A stretch of 64,000 bases of DNA from Terribacillus halophilus (lineage in GTDB: Bacteria > Bacillota > Bacilli > Bacillales > Amphibacillaceae). Where the stretch lies: NCBI RefSeq assembly GCF_900101385.1, contig NZ_FMZB01000005.1:1-64000 (forward strand). Direction: 5' to 3'. The position numbers and the translations under genes are program-made. This document shows, piece after piece, positions 28,201 to 35,916 of the stretch. The notes beneath the pieces are model-generated. The model was given only the letters and a program-made list of their open reading frames with translations. It was not told where the DNA came from and searched no databases. The first letter of the stretch is position 1, and each line of letters starts with the position of its first letter.

Positions 28201-28640
28201 TTATCCAGCACTACCCCAAGTGATGCAACGATGACAGCGACATATGCAGGGAACAAGAGTGATAATCCAACCGTGGCAATAATTACGCAGATGCTCAAAA
28301 TAGCGTAAAGCATCCATTTCGATGCAGGCACATGCTCGAGCTGTAAGAATAGCAGACCAAGGAACATAGCAGGCAAAGCAAAATCCAATCCCCATGTTCC
28401 AGGATCTGCAATCCACTTGCCGCATACTGCCCCGAGGATACAGGATAGGTTCCAGCAAATATATGCCGTCAGATTCAGGGCATATATCCAGTTAGCAGTT
28501 AAACTTCCTGTCTGTTTCAATTTGGTAGTGGCAACACCAAAGGATTCATCCGTCATGAATATGCCGATTTCTATATTATGCAAAAACGAATCTTTGGTAA
28601 AATGAGGTACAAGGGCAGCACTCAATAAAAAATTACGTGC
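28197..28640 (-). pseudogene. azlC: azlC fragment (N-terminal half missing)
   Basis: The reading frame encodes the C-terminal 145 residues or so of AzlC, the larger subunit of a branched-chain amino acid exporter. It includes the family block ARNFLLSAALVPHF and FMTDESFGVATTK. The preceding 100 residues with the usual GLIAFAGSAQF-type start are absent, and sequence upstream of 28640 does not resemble AzlC. No RBS or good start is present, so it is a 5'-truncated relic. Confidence 0.7.
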
Positions 28641-28729
28641 TGCACAGCTATGAAAATAAAGCGGCAGACACGGTCAGCTTTTTCTTGCTTTTGTATTATC
28701 ATGAACCAGAAGCGTAAGGGGGAAACATT

Positions 28730-29191
28730 ATGATAATGGTAAGTGCATGCCTGGCAGGTAAACCTGTCCGTTATAATGGATCATCAGCGACAGATACAAT
28801 GGTGGAACAGCTGATTGCGCAGGGAAGAGCAATCAGCGTATGTCCTGAATTGCTTGGCGGTTTCATGACGCCGAGGGAACCAGCTGAAATCGTCGGGGGG
28901 AATGGGTATGATGTTTTGGATGGAAAAGCAAAAGTCGTCGAGCTCTCGGGTACAGATGTTACCGATATGTACATAGAAGGTGCAGCCCACGCCTTAGCCA
29001 TCGCCAAAGAGCAAAATGTGGAGTTGGTTGTATTAAAGGAAAACAGTCCGTCATGCGGCAGCTCTGTCATTTATGACGGTAGTTTTCAAGGGCAGAAGCA
29101 GATTGGTGCAGGAGTGACGACAGCTATGTTCAGGAGGGCCGGCATCCGTGTCATTTCCGAAGCAGAGCTGGAGCAGGAAATAGAAAGATGA
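28730..29191 (+). CDS. DUF523 family protein (YbbK-like)
   Basis: A 153-residue DUF523 protein. Three cysteine motifs mark the family: VSACLAGKPVRYNG at the start, CPELLGG near residue 38 and KENSPSCGSS near residue 103. The cysteines suggest a metal or iron-sulfur role; the biochemical role is not settled. It is coupled by ATGA to the following P-loop protein. Confidence 0.88.
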   Translation: MIMVSACLAGKPVRYNGSSATDTMVEQLIAQGRAISVCPELLGGFMTPREPAEIVGGNGYDVLDGKAKVVELSGTDVTDMYIEGAAHALAIAKEQNVELVVLKENSPSCGSSVIYDGSFQGQKQIGAGVTTAMFRRAGIRVISEAELEQEIER

Positions 29192-29703
29192 AGAAAATTG
29201 CCATAGTCGGTTCCGGCGGATCGGGAAAGTCTACTTTGGCTAGGAAGCTCGGTCAGATTGTACATATGGAAGTATGGCATTTGGACGCGATACTTTGGAA
29301 ACCGGGCTGGAGACTTACTCCGAGAAAAGAACAAGAGCAGATTCAGTCACAATTAGTGAGCAGGGATACCTGGATCATCGATGGCAACTATAATGGCACT
29401 TTGGATATACGGCTGCAGGCAGCTGATACGATCATATTTCTGGATATGCCGCGAATTCTATGTTTGTATCGTGTGTTGAAAAGAAGGATGATGTATCATA
29501 ATCGTTCCCGGCCCGATATGCAGGAGGGATGCAAGGAAAAAATCGATATGGAATTCCTTAAATGGGTTTGGCAATTTCCAACGGCCAAACGCCAAAACCT
29601 GCTGGATAAGCTTGCGCAATTAGAACAGGACAAGCACATTATCATATTGAAAAGCCGTCGGGAAGTGAAGCACTTTTTAGAAAAAATGAAAGACCAGGCG
29701 TAA
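29188..29703 (+). CDS. P-loop kinase-like protein (FlaR / topology modulation family)
   Basis: A 171-residue adenylate-kinase-like P-loop protein with Walker A GSGGSGKSTLARKLG and the family block HLDAILWKPGWRLTPRKEQ, followed by WIIDGNYNGTLDIR. Annotated elsewhere as DNA topology modulation protein (FlaR-like), a name with little biochemical support; a nucleotide or small-molecule kinase is equally likely. Translationally coupled to the DUF523 gene. The stop lies inside a terminator stem. Confidence 0.8.
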   Translation: MKKIAIVGSGGSGKSTLARKLGQIVHMEVWHLDAILWKPGWRLTPRKEQEQIQSQLVSRDTWIIDGNYNGTLDIRLQAADTIIFLDMPRILCLYRVLKRRMMYHNRSRPDMQEGCKEKIDMEFLKWVWQFPTAKRQNLLDKLAQLEQDKHIIILKSRREVKHFLEKMKDQA

Positions 29704-29726
29704 AGCAACCTTTACACCTGGTCTCT
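29691..29726 (+). terminator. terminator overlapping a stop codon
   Basis: AGACCAGGCGTAAAG pairs with CTTTACACCTGGTCT (one mismatch) around CAAC, followed by CTTTT. Confidence 0.85.
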
Positions 29727-29740
29727 TTTGGTATATGTTA

Positions 29741-29762
29741 TATGTAAAGGTACCTTTACATA
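29741..29762 (+). promoter_or_regulatory. 22-base perfect palindrome, likely operator of the XRE gene
   Basis: TATGTAAAGGT followed directly by its exact reverse complement, 20 bases before the XRE start. Such a symmetric site suits autoregulation by the dimeric regulator. The half CTTTACA also occurs in the terminator just upstream. Confidence 0.6.
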
Positions 29763-29781
29763 CGGATGGAGCAGGTTACGG

Positions 29782-29985
29782 ATGAGAGTCATTAATCGAG
29801 TAAGAGAATTGCGGCAACAACGATCGATTACCCAAGTGAAAATGGCGGAAGATTTAGCTATTACGCGCCAGACAATCAACGCGATCGAGAAAGGAAAGTA
29901 CAATCCCAGTTTGGAGCTTGCACTTCGGATGCTTGCATACTTTGATGTGCCGATGGAACAGCTCTTTTATTTGGAGGAGGAATAA
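29782..29985 (+). CDS. XRE family transcriptional regulator
   Basis: A 67-residue helix-turn-helix protein. It reads NRVRELRQQRSITQVKMAED then ITRQTINAIEKGKYNPSLELAL, the standard XRE recognition block, and is close to YdzF/YozG-type regulators. GGAGCAGG precedes ATG 29782; the ORF upstream (29728) would translate the palindrome and is unlikely. The next gene follows after one base, so regulator and membrane protein form a pair. Confidence 0.9.
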   Translation: MRVINRVRELRQQRSITQVKMAEDLAITRQTINAIEKGKYNPSLELALRMLAYFDVPMEQLFYLEEE

Positions 29986-29986
29986 A

Positions 29987-30394
29987 ATGCGAAAGATGAA
30001 GAAGCGTTACGAATTGCTGATCTATGTTTTTATCACGCTCTGCAGTTTTGTGGGTTTAGGACTGGGAGTAGAGCTTGCTGGGGGACAGCTGCCATTGGGA
30101 AGTGATTTGCTTTTCATTATCCTGGCAGGGGTTATCGGGGGAATTGGATTTCCGATGCTGCTCAGTTGGTTCAAGCGTAAGCAACGGGAGCCTGATATGG
30201 ATGAACGCACCTTCCGGATGATGAAAGATTATCTGCTGGGTGCTTTCGTAGTTGTATCGCTTTTTTCAGGGGTTCTATTACTTGTGCTTGTCGGAATCGG
30301 CTACAGTACGATTGAGCTCGGATTGATTGCGGTATATGGAGGTGCCATCGTCATCCTCATGACAGCAGGGTTATTTGTTGTGAAACGGTTCTAA
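29987..30394 (+). CDS. small four-helix membrane protein paired with XRE regulator
   Basis: A 135-residue protein with four hydrophobic helices, separated by a charged loop FKRKQREPDMDERTFRMMKDY. GGAGGAGG supports ATG 29987. This pairing with a short XRE repressor is common in Bacillaceae, and the membrane partner probably senses or modulates an envelope signal; the function is unknown. Confidence 0.75.
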   Translation: MRKMKKRYELLIYVFITLCSFVGLGLGVELAGGQLPLGSDLLFIILAGVIGGIGFPMLLSWFKRKQREPDMDERTFRMMKDYLLGAFVVVSLFSGVLLLVLVGIGYSTIELGLIAVYGGAIVILMTAGLFVVKRF

Positions 30395-30422
30395 TCATCT
30401 TGGAAGAAAGGAAGGCAATCCA

Positions 30423-30890
30423 TGGATTACAAAACCAATGTCATGCGCCTGCTTGACCAAAAGAAAATACCATACGAATCATACAGCTATGCGGATACCG
30501 ATGCAATCAGCGGAACAGCAGTGGCTGAGGTACTGGGTGAGAATCCGGCTCAGGTGTTCAAAACACTTGTCGGTCAGTAAATCGAATCAGCACTACGTAT
30601 TTATCATTCCGGTCGGGAAAGAGCTCGATTTGAAGCGAGCTGCAGCGAGTGTAGGGGAGAAATCGGTTCGGATGCTGCCGGCAAAAGAATTGCTGCCGCT
30701 TACGGGCTACGTACACGGAGGCTGTTCACCTATAGGCATGAAAAAGGTTTTCCGTACCGTTGTGGATGAAAGTGCTTCGGAATTTGAGACCATCATCTTC
30801 AGTGCTGGTAAAATCGGCTATCAGGTAGAGATTACCCTGCCTGATCTGAGCAGGATTTTGCCTCATACAGTAACTTCACTAAGCGAATAG
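30423..30890 (+). pseudogene. ybaK: ybaK/ebsC-like Cys-tRNA(Pro) deacylase, frameshifted
   Basis: From ATG 30423, behind AAGGAAGG, the frame encodes MDYKTNVMRLLDQKKIPYES through VFKTLVGQ and then stops at 30578. From about 30572 the next frame continues the same family without a gap: SKSNQHYVFIIPVGKELDLK through MLPAKELLPLTGYVHGGC to GKIGYQVEI. The break therefore needs only a small indel near 30571. Either a true frameshift inactivates the editing enzyme or the base call is wrong. Confidence 0.8.
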
Positions 30891-30892
30891 CA

Positions 30893-30929
30893 AAGGTTCC
30901 GGCTTCATCAAGAGGCCGGAGCTTTTTTA
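30893..30929 (+). terminator. terminator after ybaK
   Basis: Stem TTCCGGC / GCCGGAG with a loop and then CTTTTTT. Confidence 0.85.
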
Positions 30930-31124
30930 TTTTCCCTTTTCCTAAAACGGTGTATAGTTAGCACAAGACACTGGTATCTTTTTTACACTAAATCACCTAT
31001 ATGTGCCTACTTCTAAGATGCTGTCTATCATACTATGATGGAAGAAGTTATAAGGATATGGGCGAAACTGGGCCTACATAAATTCAGTGATTTTACGCAC
31101 ACTGATAAAAAAGGAGAAAGATGG

Positions 31125-31880
31125 ATGACAGAAATGAAATTAGAGTCGAAAGCCGTTTCGATTTTGAAAGATAAAATTGAACTTATCCCGAGTGCAGAAG
31201 GAGCTATTTATCTTGTCGGACCAATCAAACTGCCTGTGAACCTTTACGAAGAAACGGTCACGTTCCAATGGTACTGCTGGTTGAATTGCGATGAAGTAGC
31301 CGAGGACTATGAAAAAATCATTGAAAAGCTGTCTGACATGAACCTGGCGGAAATGCAGCAATCCAGTGTATTGGTGTATGGCGATTTTGCTGAGGCTGAG
31401 GATGCATTGATCCGGATGCATTCGATTTGCCATACAGGTGATATTTTCGGCAGCAAACGCTGTGACTGCGGCTTCCAGCTAAAGCAATCCATGCAAAGGA
31501 TCGTGGAGCACGGTACAGGCGCATTATTCTACTTGGCAAACCATGAAGGACGCGGAATAGGTTTGTTTAGCAAAGCAATGGCTTATATCTTACAGGAAAA
31601 TGGCTACGATACGGTAGAGGCGAATGAAAGCCTCGGTTTTGTGGATGATTCCCGTGACTACAGCGATGCCATTCAAGTGCTGAAGGCGCTCCGTACGAAG
31701 CCTGTTACACTCATGACGAATAACCCTAAAAAACTTGCAGCGATGGAACAGGCAGGCATGCAGCTTTCCGGTCGATCGGCACTATGGGGCGATGTATCGG
31801 AATTCAACGAGAAATACCTTAAGACAAAAATTGTCCGATCAGGTCATCTCGGGGATGAGGAGATCTGCAGCAATGACTGA
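31125..31880 (+). CDS. ribA: GTP cyclohydrolase II
   Basis: Converts GTP to 2,5-diamino-6-ribosylamino-pyrimidinone phosphate, the first step toward riboflavin. The zinc site C-HTGDIFGSKR-CDC and the GTP loop NHEGRGIGL, followed by DTVEANESLGF and TNNPKK, are intact. At 251 residues it is a stand-alone enzyme with an unusual N-terminal 60 residues and no fused DHBP synthase. AAGGAG before ATG 31125 decides the start; 30 upstream codons are excluded. No FMN riboswitch precedes it. Confidence 0.93.
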   Translation: MTEMKLESKAVSILKDKIELIPSAEGAIYLVGPIKLPVNLYEETVTFQWYCWLNCDEVAEDYEKIIEKLSDMNLAEMQQSSVLVYGDFAEAEDALIRMHSICHTGDIFGSKRCDCGFQLKQSMQRIVEHGTGALFYLANHEGRGIGLFSKAMAYILQENGYDTVEANESLGFVDDSRDYSDAIQVLKALRTKPVTLMTNNPKKLAAMEQAGMQLSGRSALWGDVSEFNEKYLKTKIVRSGHLGDEEICSND

Positions 31881-32982
31881 TCACAACTTCTATATGGACT
31901 TGGCCTTGCAAAACGCCAAGGCGATGAAAGGGCAGACCGACCCGAATCCGCTGGTAGGCTCTGTGATAGTGAATGACAACCATATCGTCGGCATCGGCAC
32001 CCATCTGAAAGCAGGCGAACCGCATGCTGAGATTCATGCGATTCGGATGGCGGGAGACAAAGCGAAGGGCGGGACGATTTATGTCACGCTCGAGCCTTGT
32101 TCCCATCATGGTCGGACCGGACCTTGTGCAGTGGCAATTAAAGAAGCTGGATTAAAAAGGGTGGTCATTGCCACGCTGGATCCGAATCCAGTGGTTGCTG
32201 GCAACGGGGTGAAAATTCTTGAAGAAGCCGGCATTGAAGTGATCATCGGTGTGCGCGGGGAGGAGTCCCGCAAGATGAACGAGGTTTTCAATAAATTCAT
32301 CGTCGAGAAGAAGCCGTTTATCACGCTGAAAGCAGGCACGACATTGGATGGCAAAATAGCCACCCATACACTTGATAGTAAGTGGATCACATCTGCTGAT
32401 TCCAGACAGGACGTCCATCAGCTGCGCAATGAGCATATGGCAATCCTGGTTGGTGTGAATACGGTAATAGAAGATGATCCGGAACTGACAGCCAGAATTC
32501 CGAATGGACGGAATCCAATTCGTATCATTCTGGACTCCAGTTTGCGAATACCGATGGACGCCAAGGTGATCACCGATAAACTGGCAGACACTTGGGTTTT
32601 CGCAAGTCAGCAAGCGGACGATGAAAAAGAGAAGGCGCTTTTGTCACTAGGCATAAAAGTCTTTCGGACAAGCGGATCAAGCCGCGTGGACGTGAAGGAA
32701 GTGGTCGAGATATTGGGTGAGCAGCTAGTCTCTTCCGTTTTGATTGAAGGGGGCGGAAGCATCCATGCCTCATTCTTGGAAAACCACTTGGTTGATAAAG
32801 CAGTTCTTTACTTCGCCCCGAAATTAATCGGCGGAAAGGATGCACCAACCTTCCTGGAAGGTGCCGGTTTTGCCAAAATGGCTGATGCAGTGGAATTGAC
32901 TGATACCGATATCATTAAAATCGGACAAGACTTCAAGTTTATCGGCTACCCGCGCTATGATAAAGGGGAAAAGAAACAATGA
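31873..32982 (+). CDS. ribD: RibD: diaminohydroxyphosphoribosylaminopyrimidine deaminase / 5-amino-6-(5-phosphoribosylamino)uracil reductase
   Basis: Bifunctional riboflavin enzyme, 369 residues. The N-terminal deaminase has the zinc motif HAEIHAI and PCSHHGRTGPC; the reductase domain starts near residue 145 (KPFITLKAGTTLDGKIA) and contains LIEGGGSIHASFL. The start overlaps the ribA stop by 8 bases. Riboflavin synthase (ribE) and lumazine synthase (ribH) are not adjacent, so only the first steps are encoded here. Confidence 0.93.
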   Translation: MTDHNFYMDLALQNAKAMKGQTDPNPLVGSVIVNDNHIVGIGTHLKAGEPHAEIHAIRMAGDKAKGGTIYVTLEPCSHHGRTGPCAVAIKEAGLKRVVIATLDPNPVVAGNGVKILEEAGIEVIIGVRGEESRKMNEVFNKFIVEKKPFITLKAGTTLDGKIATHTLDSKWITSADSRQDVHQLRNEHMAILVGVNTVIEDDPELTARIPNGRNPIRIILDSSLRIPMDAKVITDKLADTWVFASQQADDEKEKALLSLGIKVFRTSGSSRVDVKEVVEILGEQLVSSVLIEGGGSIHASFLENHLVDKAVLYFAPKLIGGKDAPTFLEGAGFAKMADAVELTDTDIIKIGQDFKFIGYPRYDKGEKKQ

Positions 32983-33548
32983 AATTCGGCTTCGATATCG
33001 ATGATACACTGATTAATTTGCGTGAGCATGCCTTTCACATCTATAACAAGAAGTTGAATCAAAGTCTTCCAATTGAAGCGTTTCATAAACTTGAACGTGT
33101 CGAAATCCATGAACCATTCGGGCTGACAGATGAACAAGGTTCCCAAATGTGGAATTCCACTTTGGAGGAAATCTATTATACTACGTGCCCGCCATTTCCG
33201 GATGCGATCGAGCTATTGCAGGAACTGGAGCAGAATGGTCATGAAATCTACTATATTACTTCAAGACCGAAAGAGCATGGAGAAAGAACGATGGAGTGGC
33301 TCCGCGCCCTCGGCTTTCCAATCAAGGAAAATCAGTTCTTCTACGGCATGCAAGATCAAGAAAAGGTGCATATCATCAAAAAATTGGAACTTGATTATTA
33401 TTTTGACGACAAGCCAGACGTATTGAACACGCTGCTTGAAGAATCCGCAACTAAAGTGTTCGTAAAAGATCAACCGTATAATCGACTTGTCAAGCTGCCT
33501 AGAATAGTCGATTTATCGGAAATAAAGGAAATTATACACAGGAAATAA
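32979..33548 (+). CDS. HAD family nucleotidase (NT5C-like)
   Basis: A 189-residue HAD phosphatase with motif I FDIDDTLIN, motif II ITSRP and motif IV YFDDKPD, as in 5'(3')-deoxyribonucleotidases (PF06941). It is coupled to ribD by ATGA. Because the next riboflavin step is dephosphorylation of 5-amino-6-ribitylamino-uracil phosphate, usually by a HAD enzyme, this is a candidate for that reaction; the genomic link is the only evidence. Confidence 0.85.
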   Translation: MKFGFDIDDTLINLREHAFHIYNKKLNQSLPIEAFHKLERVEIHEPFGLTDEQGSQMWNSTLEEIYYTTCPPFPDAIELLQELEQNGHEIYYITSRPKEHGERTMEWLRALGFPIKENQFFYGMQDQEKVHIIKKLELDYYFDDKPDVLNTLLEESATKVFVKDQPYNRLVKLPRIVDLSEIKEIIHRK

Positions 33549-33584
33549 AAGATTGACGGTTCAGAATCCGTCAATCTTTTTTTG
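33547..33584 (+). terminator. terminator of the ribA-ribD-HAD operon
   Basis: Stem AAAGATTGACGG / CCGTCAATCTTT with an 8-base loop, then T residues. Confidence 0.9.
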
Positions 33585-33709
33585 CTTTCTGCAAAACAGG
33601 AGGAAATTCCCAGTTGATGGAGAAATATAGTATATAGAAAATTTTGATAAAATGACACTGGGGGATTATGGTAAAATAAGGATACATAAGTAATGAGGGA
33701 GGAGTGACT

Positions 33710-34762
33710 ATGGGCCTGGTTTTATCGGTGGATGATAAGACATTCTGGGAGCTGCTTCATGACTTCTATAATGTGATGAAACTGGAAAAACAAAGTGAGG
33801 CAGCCGTTCTGGCAGAGACAATTGGTACGATGAGAAATGATATTGAATCGGAGGAAGTTCTGGCTGCAGCCGATTTGCTGATTATACGCTATCACGTAAT
33901 GTTGGATGAAGTGGGAACTGCGATGGAGCTTTTGAAGCAGTTCGAAGCACAGAGCCATGTTTTGTCTCGACAGAATGCATACTTTTATCATTACTTCAAA
34001 GGACAGATACTTTTCAAAAAGAAAAGATGGAAAGAAGCGATCCGCTATTATGAACATGCTGAGAATTACATCACAGATGATGATGAGAAAGCGGATTTCT
34101 ACTATAAGCTGGCCAATGCATATTATCAAACCTATATTCCGGCCCTTTCAGCACTGAATACAACAAAAGCACTGGCCTTTGCAACACATCACAAACAGCA
34201 GCTGCATCTGGCCAAGTGTAAGCTGCTGCTCGGGTTGAACCACTTGGAAATCAGGAATTTCGATCAGGCAGAGAATTATTTGCATGAGGCGCTCGATTGT
34301 CAGCCTGGACCGCATGAAACGTCCCTCAACTTAACGTCCATGGTGCACCACAATCTAGGATTGCTTTGTTTTGTGCAACATTTATTCGACGAAGCAGTCA
34401 ACTACTTCGAAAAAGCTGTTTATGCTGATCCTTGCACGCATTATATGAAAAGCCTTTACTATCTGTCAGAATCGCTTTTCCGCGCGAATCGCATGCAGGA
34501 TGCCATGTACTACTACCAGCTGGGATTTGCCAGGAGTAAAAAAGACCAAGACATGCATTATCAATGGGCATTCGCTATGCTGCATAAGCAATTTGTCGAC
34601 TGTGAAAGCTTCGAAGCAGTTTGGACACAGGGCATAGCCTATTATGAGTCAATTGGTGAGCGAGGCAGTGTACAATATTATAGCTTGCGCATGGCGGAAT
34701 ATTACACCCATAGAGGAGAAGACGAGAAGGCAAATCATTACTACCGAGTTGCTGTGCAATAA
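33710..34762 (+). CDS. Rap-like tetratricopeptide regulator
   Basis: A 350-residue all-helical protein of the Rap type: an N-terminal three-helix bundle (FWELLHDFYNVMKLEKQSEAAVLAE) followed by about six TPR-like repeats such as RWKEAIRYYEHAENYI and LFDEAVNYFEKAVYADP. Rap proteins dephosphorylate Spo0F or block response regulators and are inhibited by Phr pentapeptides. No Phr gene follows within 200 bases. GGGAGGAG gives ATG 33710. Whether it acts as phosphatase or as a Rgg/NprR-like switch is not visible. Confidence 0.8.
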   Translation: MGLVLSVDDKTFWELLHDFYNVMKLEKQSEAAVLAETIGTMRNDIESEEVLAAADLLIIRYHVMLDEVGTAMELLKQFEAQSHVLSRQNAYFYHYFKGQILFKKKRWKEAIRYYEHAENYITDDDEKADFYYKLANAYYQTYIPALSALNTTKALAFATHHKQQLHLAKCKLLLGLNHLEIRNFDQAENYLHEALDCQPGPHETSLNLTSMVHHNLGLLCFVQHLFDEAVNYFEKAVYADPCTHYMKSLYYLSESLFRANRMQDAMYYYQLGFARSKKDQDMHYQWAFAMLHKQFVDCESFEAVWTQGIAYYESIGERGSVQYYSLRMAEYYTHRGEDEKANHYYRVAVQ

Positions 34763-34915
34763 AGCTATTTTATCTGATAGGATATATCGCCTGTTCCCTA
34801 ATAATCATGAAAACCCAGCATCTGTATATATAGTGTCAAACTAGGTACTCTACTAAAAATCTTTCAAAATTATTACTATTCTATTAAGTTTCGTATATAA
34901 ATATTCCGTCTTTGG

Positions 34916-34944
34916 TTTTTCCTCTTATACTAGAGCTGTGGAGG
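34916..34944 (+). promoter_or_regulatory. promoter region shared in sequence by both DoxX genes
   Basis: TTTTTCCTCTTATACTAGAG here resembles TTTTCGCTTATACTACAAG before the DoxX gene at 45642 (45536-45566). Both contain the -10-like TATACT and are followed by TGT-GA-GG. Homologous promoters suggest joint control or a recent duplication. Confidence 0.45.
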
Positions 34945-34993
34945 TGCCGATCCACATCGGTTTACAACTTTGGCAGCGATGGGAGAGGAAAGA

Positions 34994-35500
34994 ATGATGA
35001 TCAGCAATTTACGGCAGAGCAAAGGAGCAGCAGTCGTTTTCTTCGTGATCAGATTGTATCTTGGGTACACATTCCTATCAGCGGGCTTAGGTAAGCTGAT
35101 GAGCGGAAATTTTGATGCGAGTGGATTCGTTCAAGGAGCCATGGCACGCTCGGAGGCGGGTGTCATCCAGGGATGGTGGGGGGATTTCCTCGAAAATATC
35201 GTCCTACCGAATGCAGGGGTATTCAGCTTCCTTGTCATGTGGGGAGAAACACTTGTCGGATTGGCGCTGCTGCTTGGTGCTTTTACGGGATTTGCAGCTT
35301 TAATGGGGATATTGATGAATATCTCATTCCTATTGAGCGGAGCATTCACCCAGAATCTAATCATGATTATCCTGGCGATAGTGCTGCTAGTTGGCGGTGC
35401 GAATGCTGGCCGGTTTGGTATCGATAACTGGATCATGCCATCCTTGCGCAACAATGGTCACAACGGGAAAGCCAGCAACAGCAAGAGACAACTTATATGA
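34994..35500 (+). CDS. DoxX family membrane protein, copy 1
   Basis: A 168-residue four-helix DoxX protein. LYLGYTFLSAGLGKLMSG at the start and FLVMWGETLVGLALLLGAFTGFAALMG are typical. Related B. subtilis proteins (CatD, MhqP) are induced by quinones. AGAGGAAAGA supports ATG 34994, with weaker candidates upstream. The copy at 45642 shares most blocks and a similar promoter sequence. Function: probably redox or thiol stress; the mechanism is unknown. Confidence 0.85.
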   Translation: MMISNLRQSKGAAVVFFVIRLYLGYTFLSAGLGKLMSGNFDASGFVQGAMARSEAGVIQGWWGDFLENIVLPNAGVFSFLVMWGETLVGLALLLGAFTGFAALMGILMNISFLLSGAFTQNLIMIILAIVLLVGGANAGRFGIDNWIMPSLRNNGHNGKASNSKRQLI

Positions 35501-35506
35501 TAAAGG

Positions 35507-35533
35507 AACACGCGTCTAGGCGCGTGTTTTTTC
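35507..35533 (+). terminator. terminator after DoxX copy 1
   Basis: Stem AACACGCG / CGCGTGTT with a short loop, then TTTTTT. Confidence 0.9.
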
Positions 35534-35612
35534 ATGATGTAATAATTTTTTGTTGAAATATACGGATGTGTGTAGTACAGTTAAATGAGTTTTTCAATTG
35601 CATACAAATCCT

Positions 35613-35815
35613 CATCATTTGATGAGGTAGAGGTTGCGGCTGTTAAAAGTACAGACTGGGAGATCGGGAGAGATCGTCGATCAGGCTGGAAAGGAATAGC
35701 CGCCGAAGCCAAATGGATTCTCCAATCCTTGTGGCTGGGCTTGTACTCGAATAGGGGCAGGACTGTCACGTCAGTAGCAAAGCTGGCGTGTTGCGCTATC
35801 TTTGTGAGAATGATG
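35613..35815 (+). ncRNA. lysine riboswitch (L box) aptamer
   Basis: The L-box signature is unmistakable: GATGAGGTAGAGGTTGCGGC, AAAAGTA, GGAAAGGAATAGCCGCCGAA, GGGCTTGTACTCGAATAGGG and CAGGACTGTCACG in order. CATCATT (35613) and AATGATG (35809-35815) close the outer stem. Lysine binding should stabilise the terminator that follows and so reduce expression of lysP. Confidence 0.95.
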
Positions 35816-35827
35816 CTGTTTATAAGT

Positions 35828-35872
35828 AAAGGCCGTTCGGATAGAGCAAGCTATCCGGGACGGTCTTTTTTC
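35828..35872 (+). terminator. riboswitch-controlled terminator
   Basis: Stem AAAGGCCGTTCGGATAG and CTATCCGGGACGGTCTTT with loop AGCAAG, then TTTTT, directly before the lysP ribosome-binding site. Confidence 0.9.
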
Positions 35873-35916
35873 GTATCTATAGCGCAACTGTGCAAGAACA
35901 GAGAGGGGAAAAGAAA

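Noticed and set aside
30955-31124. FMN riboswitch before ribA
   Set aside because: None of the RFN-element motifs appears in this stretch.
34763-34993. Possible Phr peptide gene after the Rap gene
   Set aside because: No signal peptide-like ORF with an RBS; the only short ATG frame has 8 codons.
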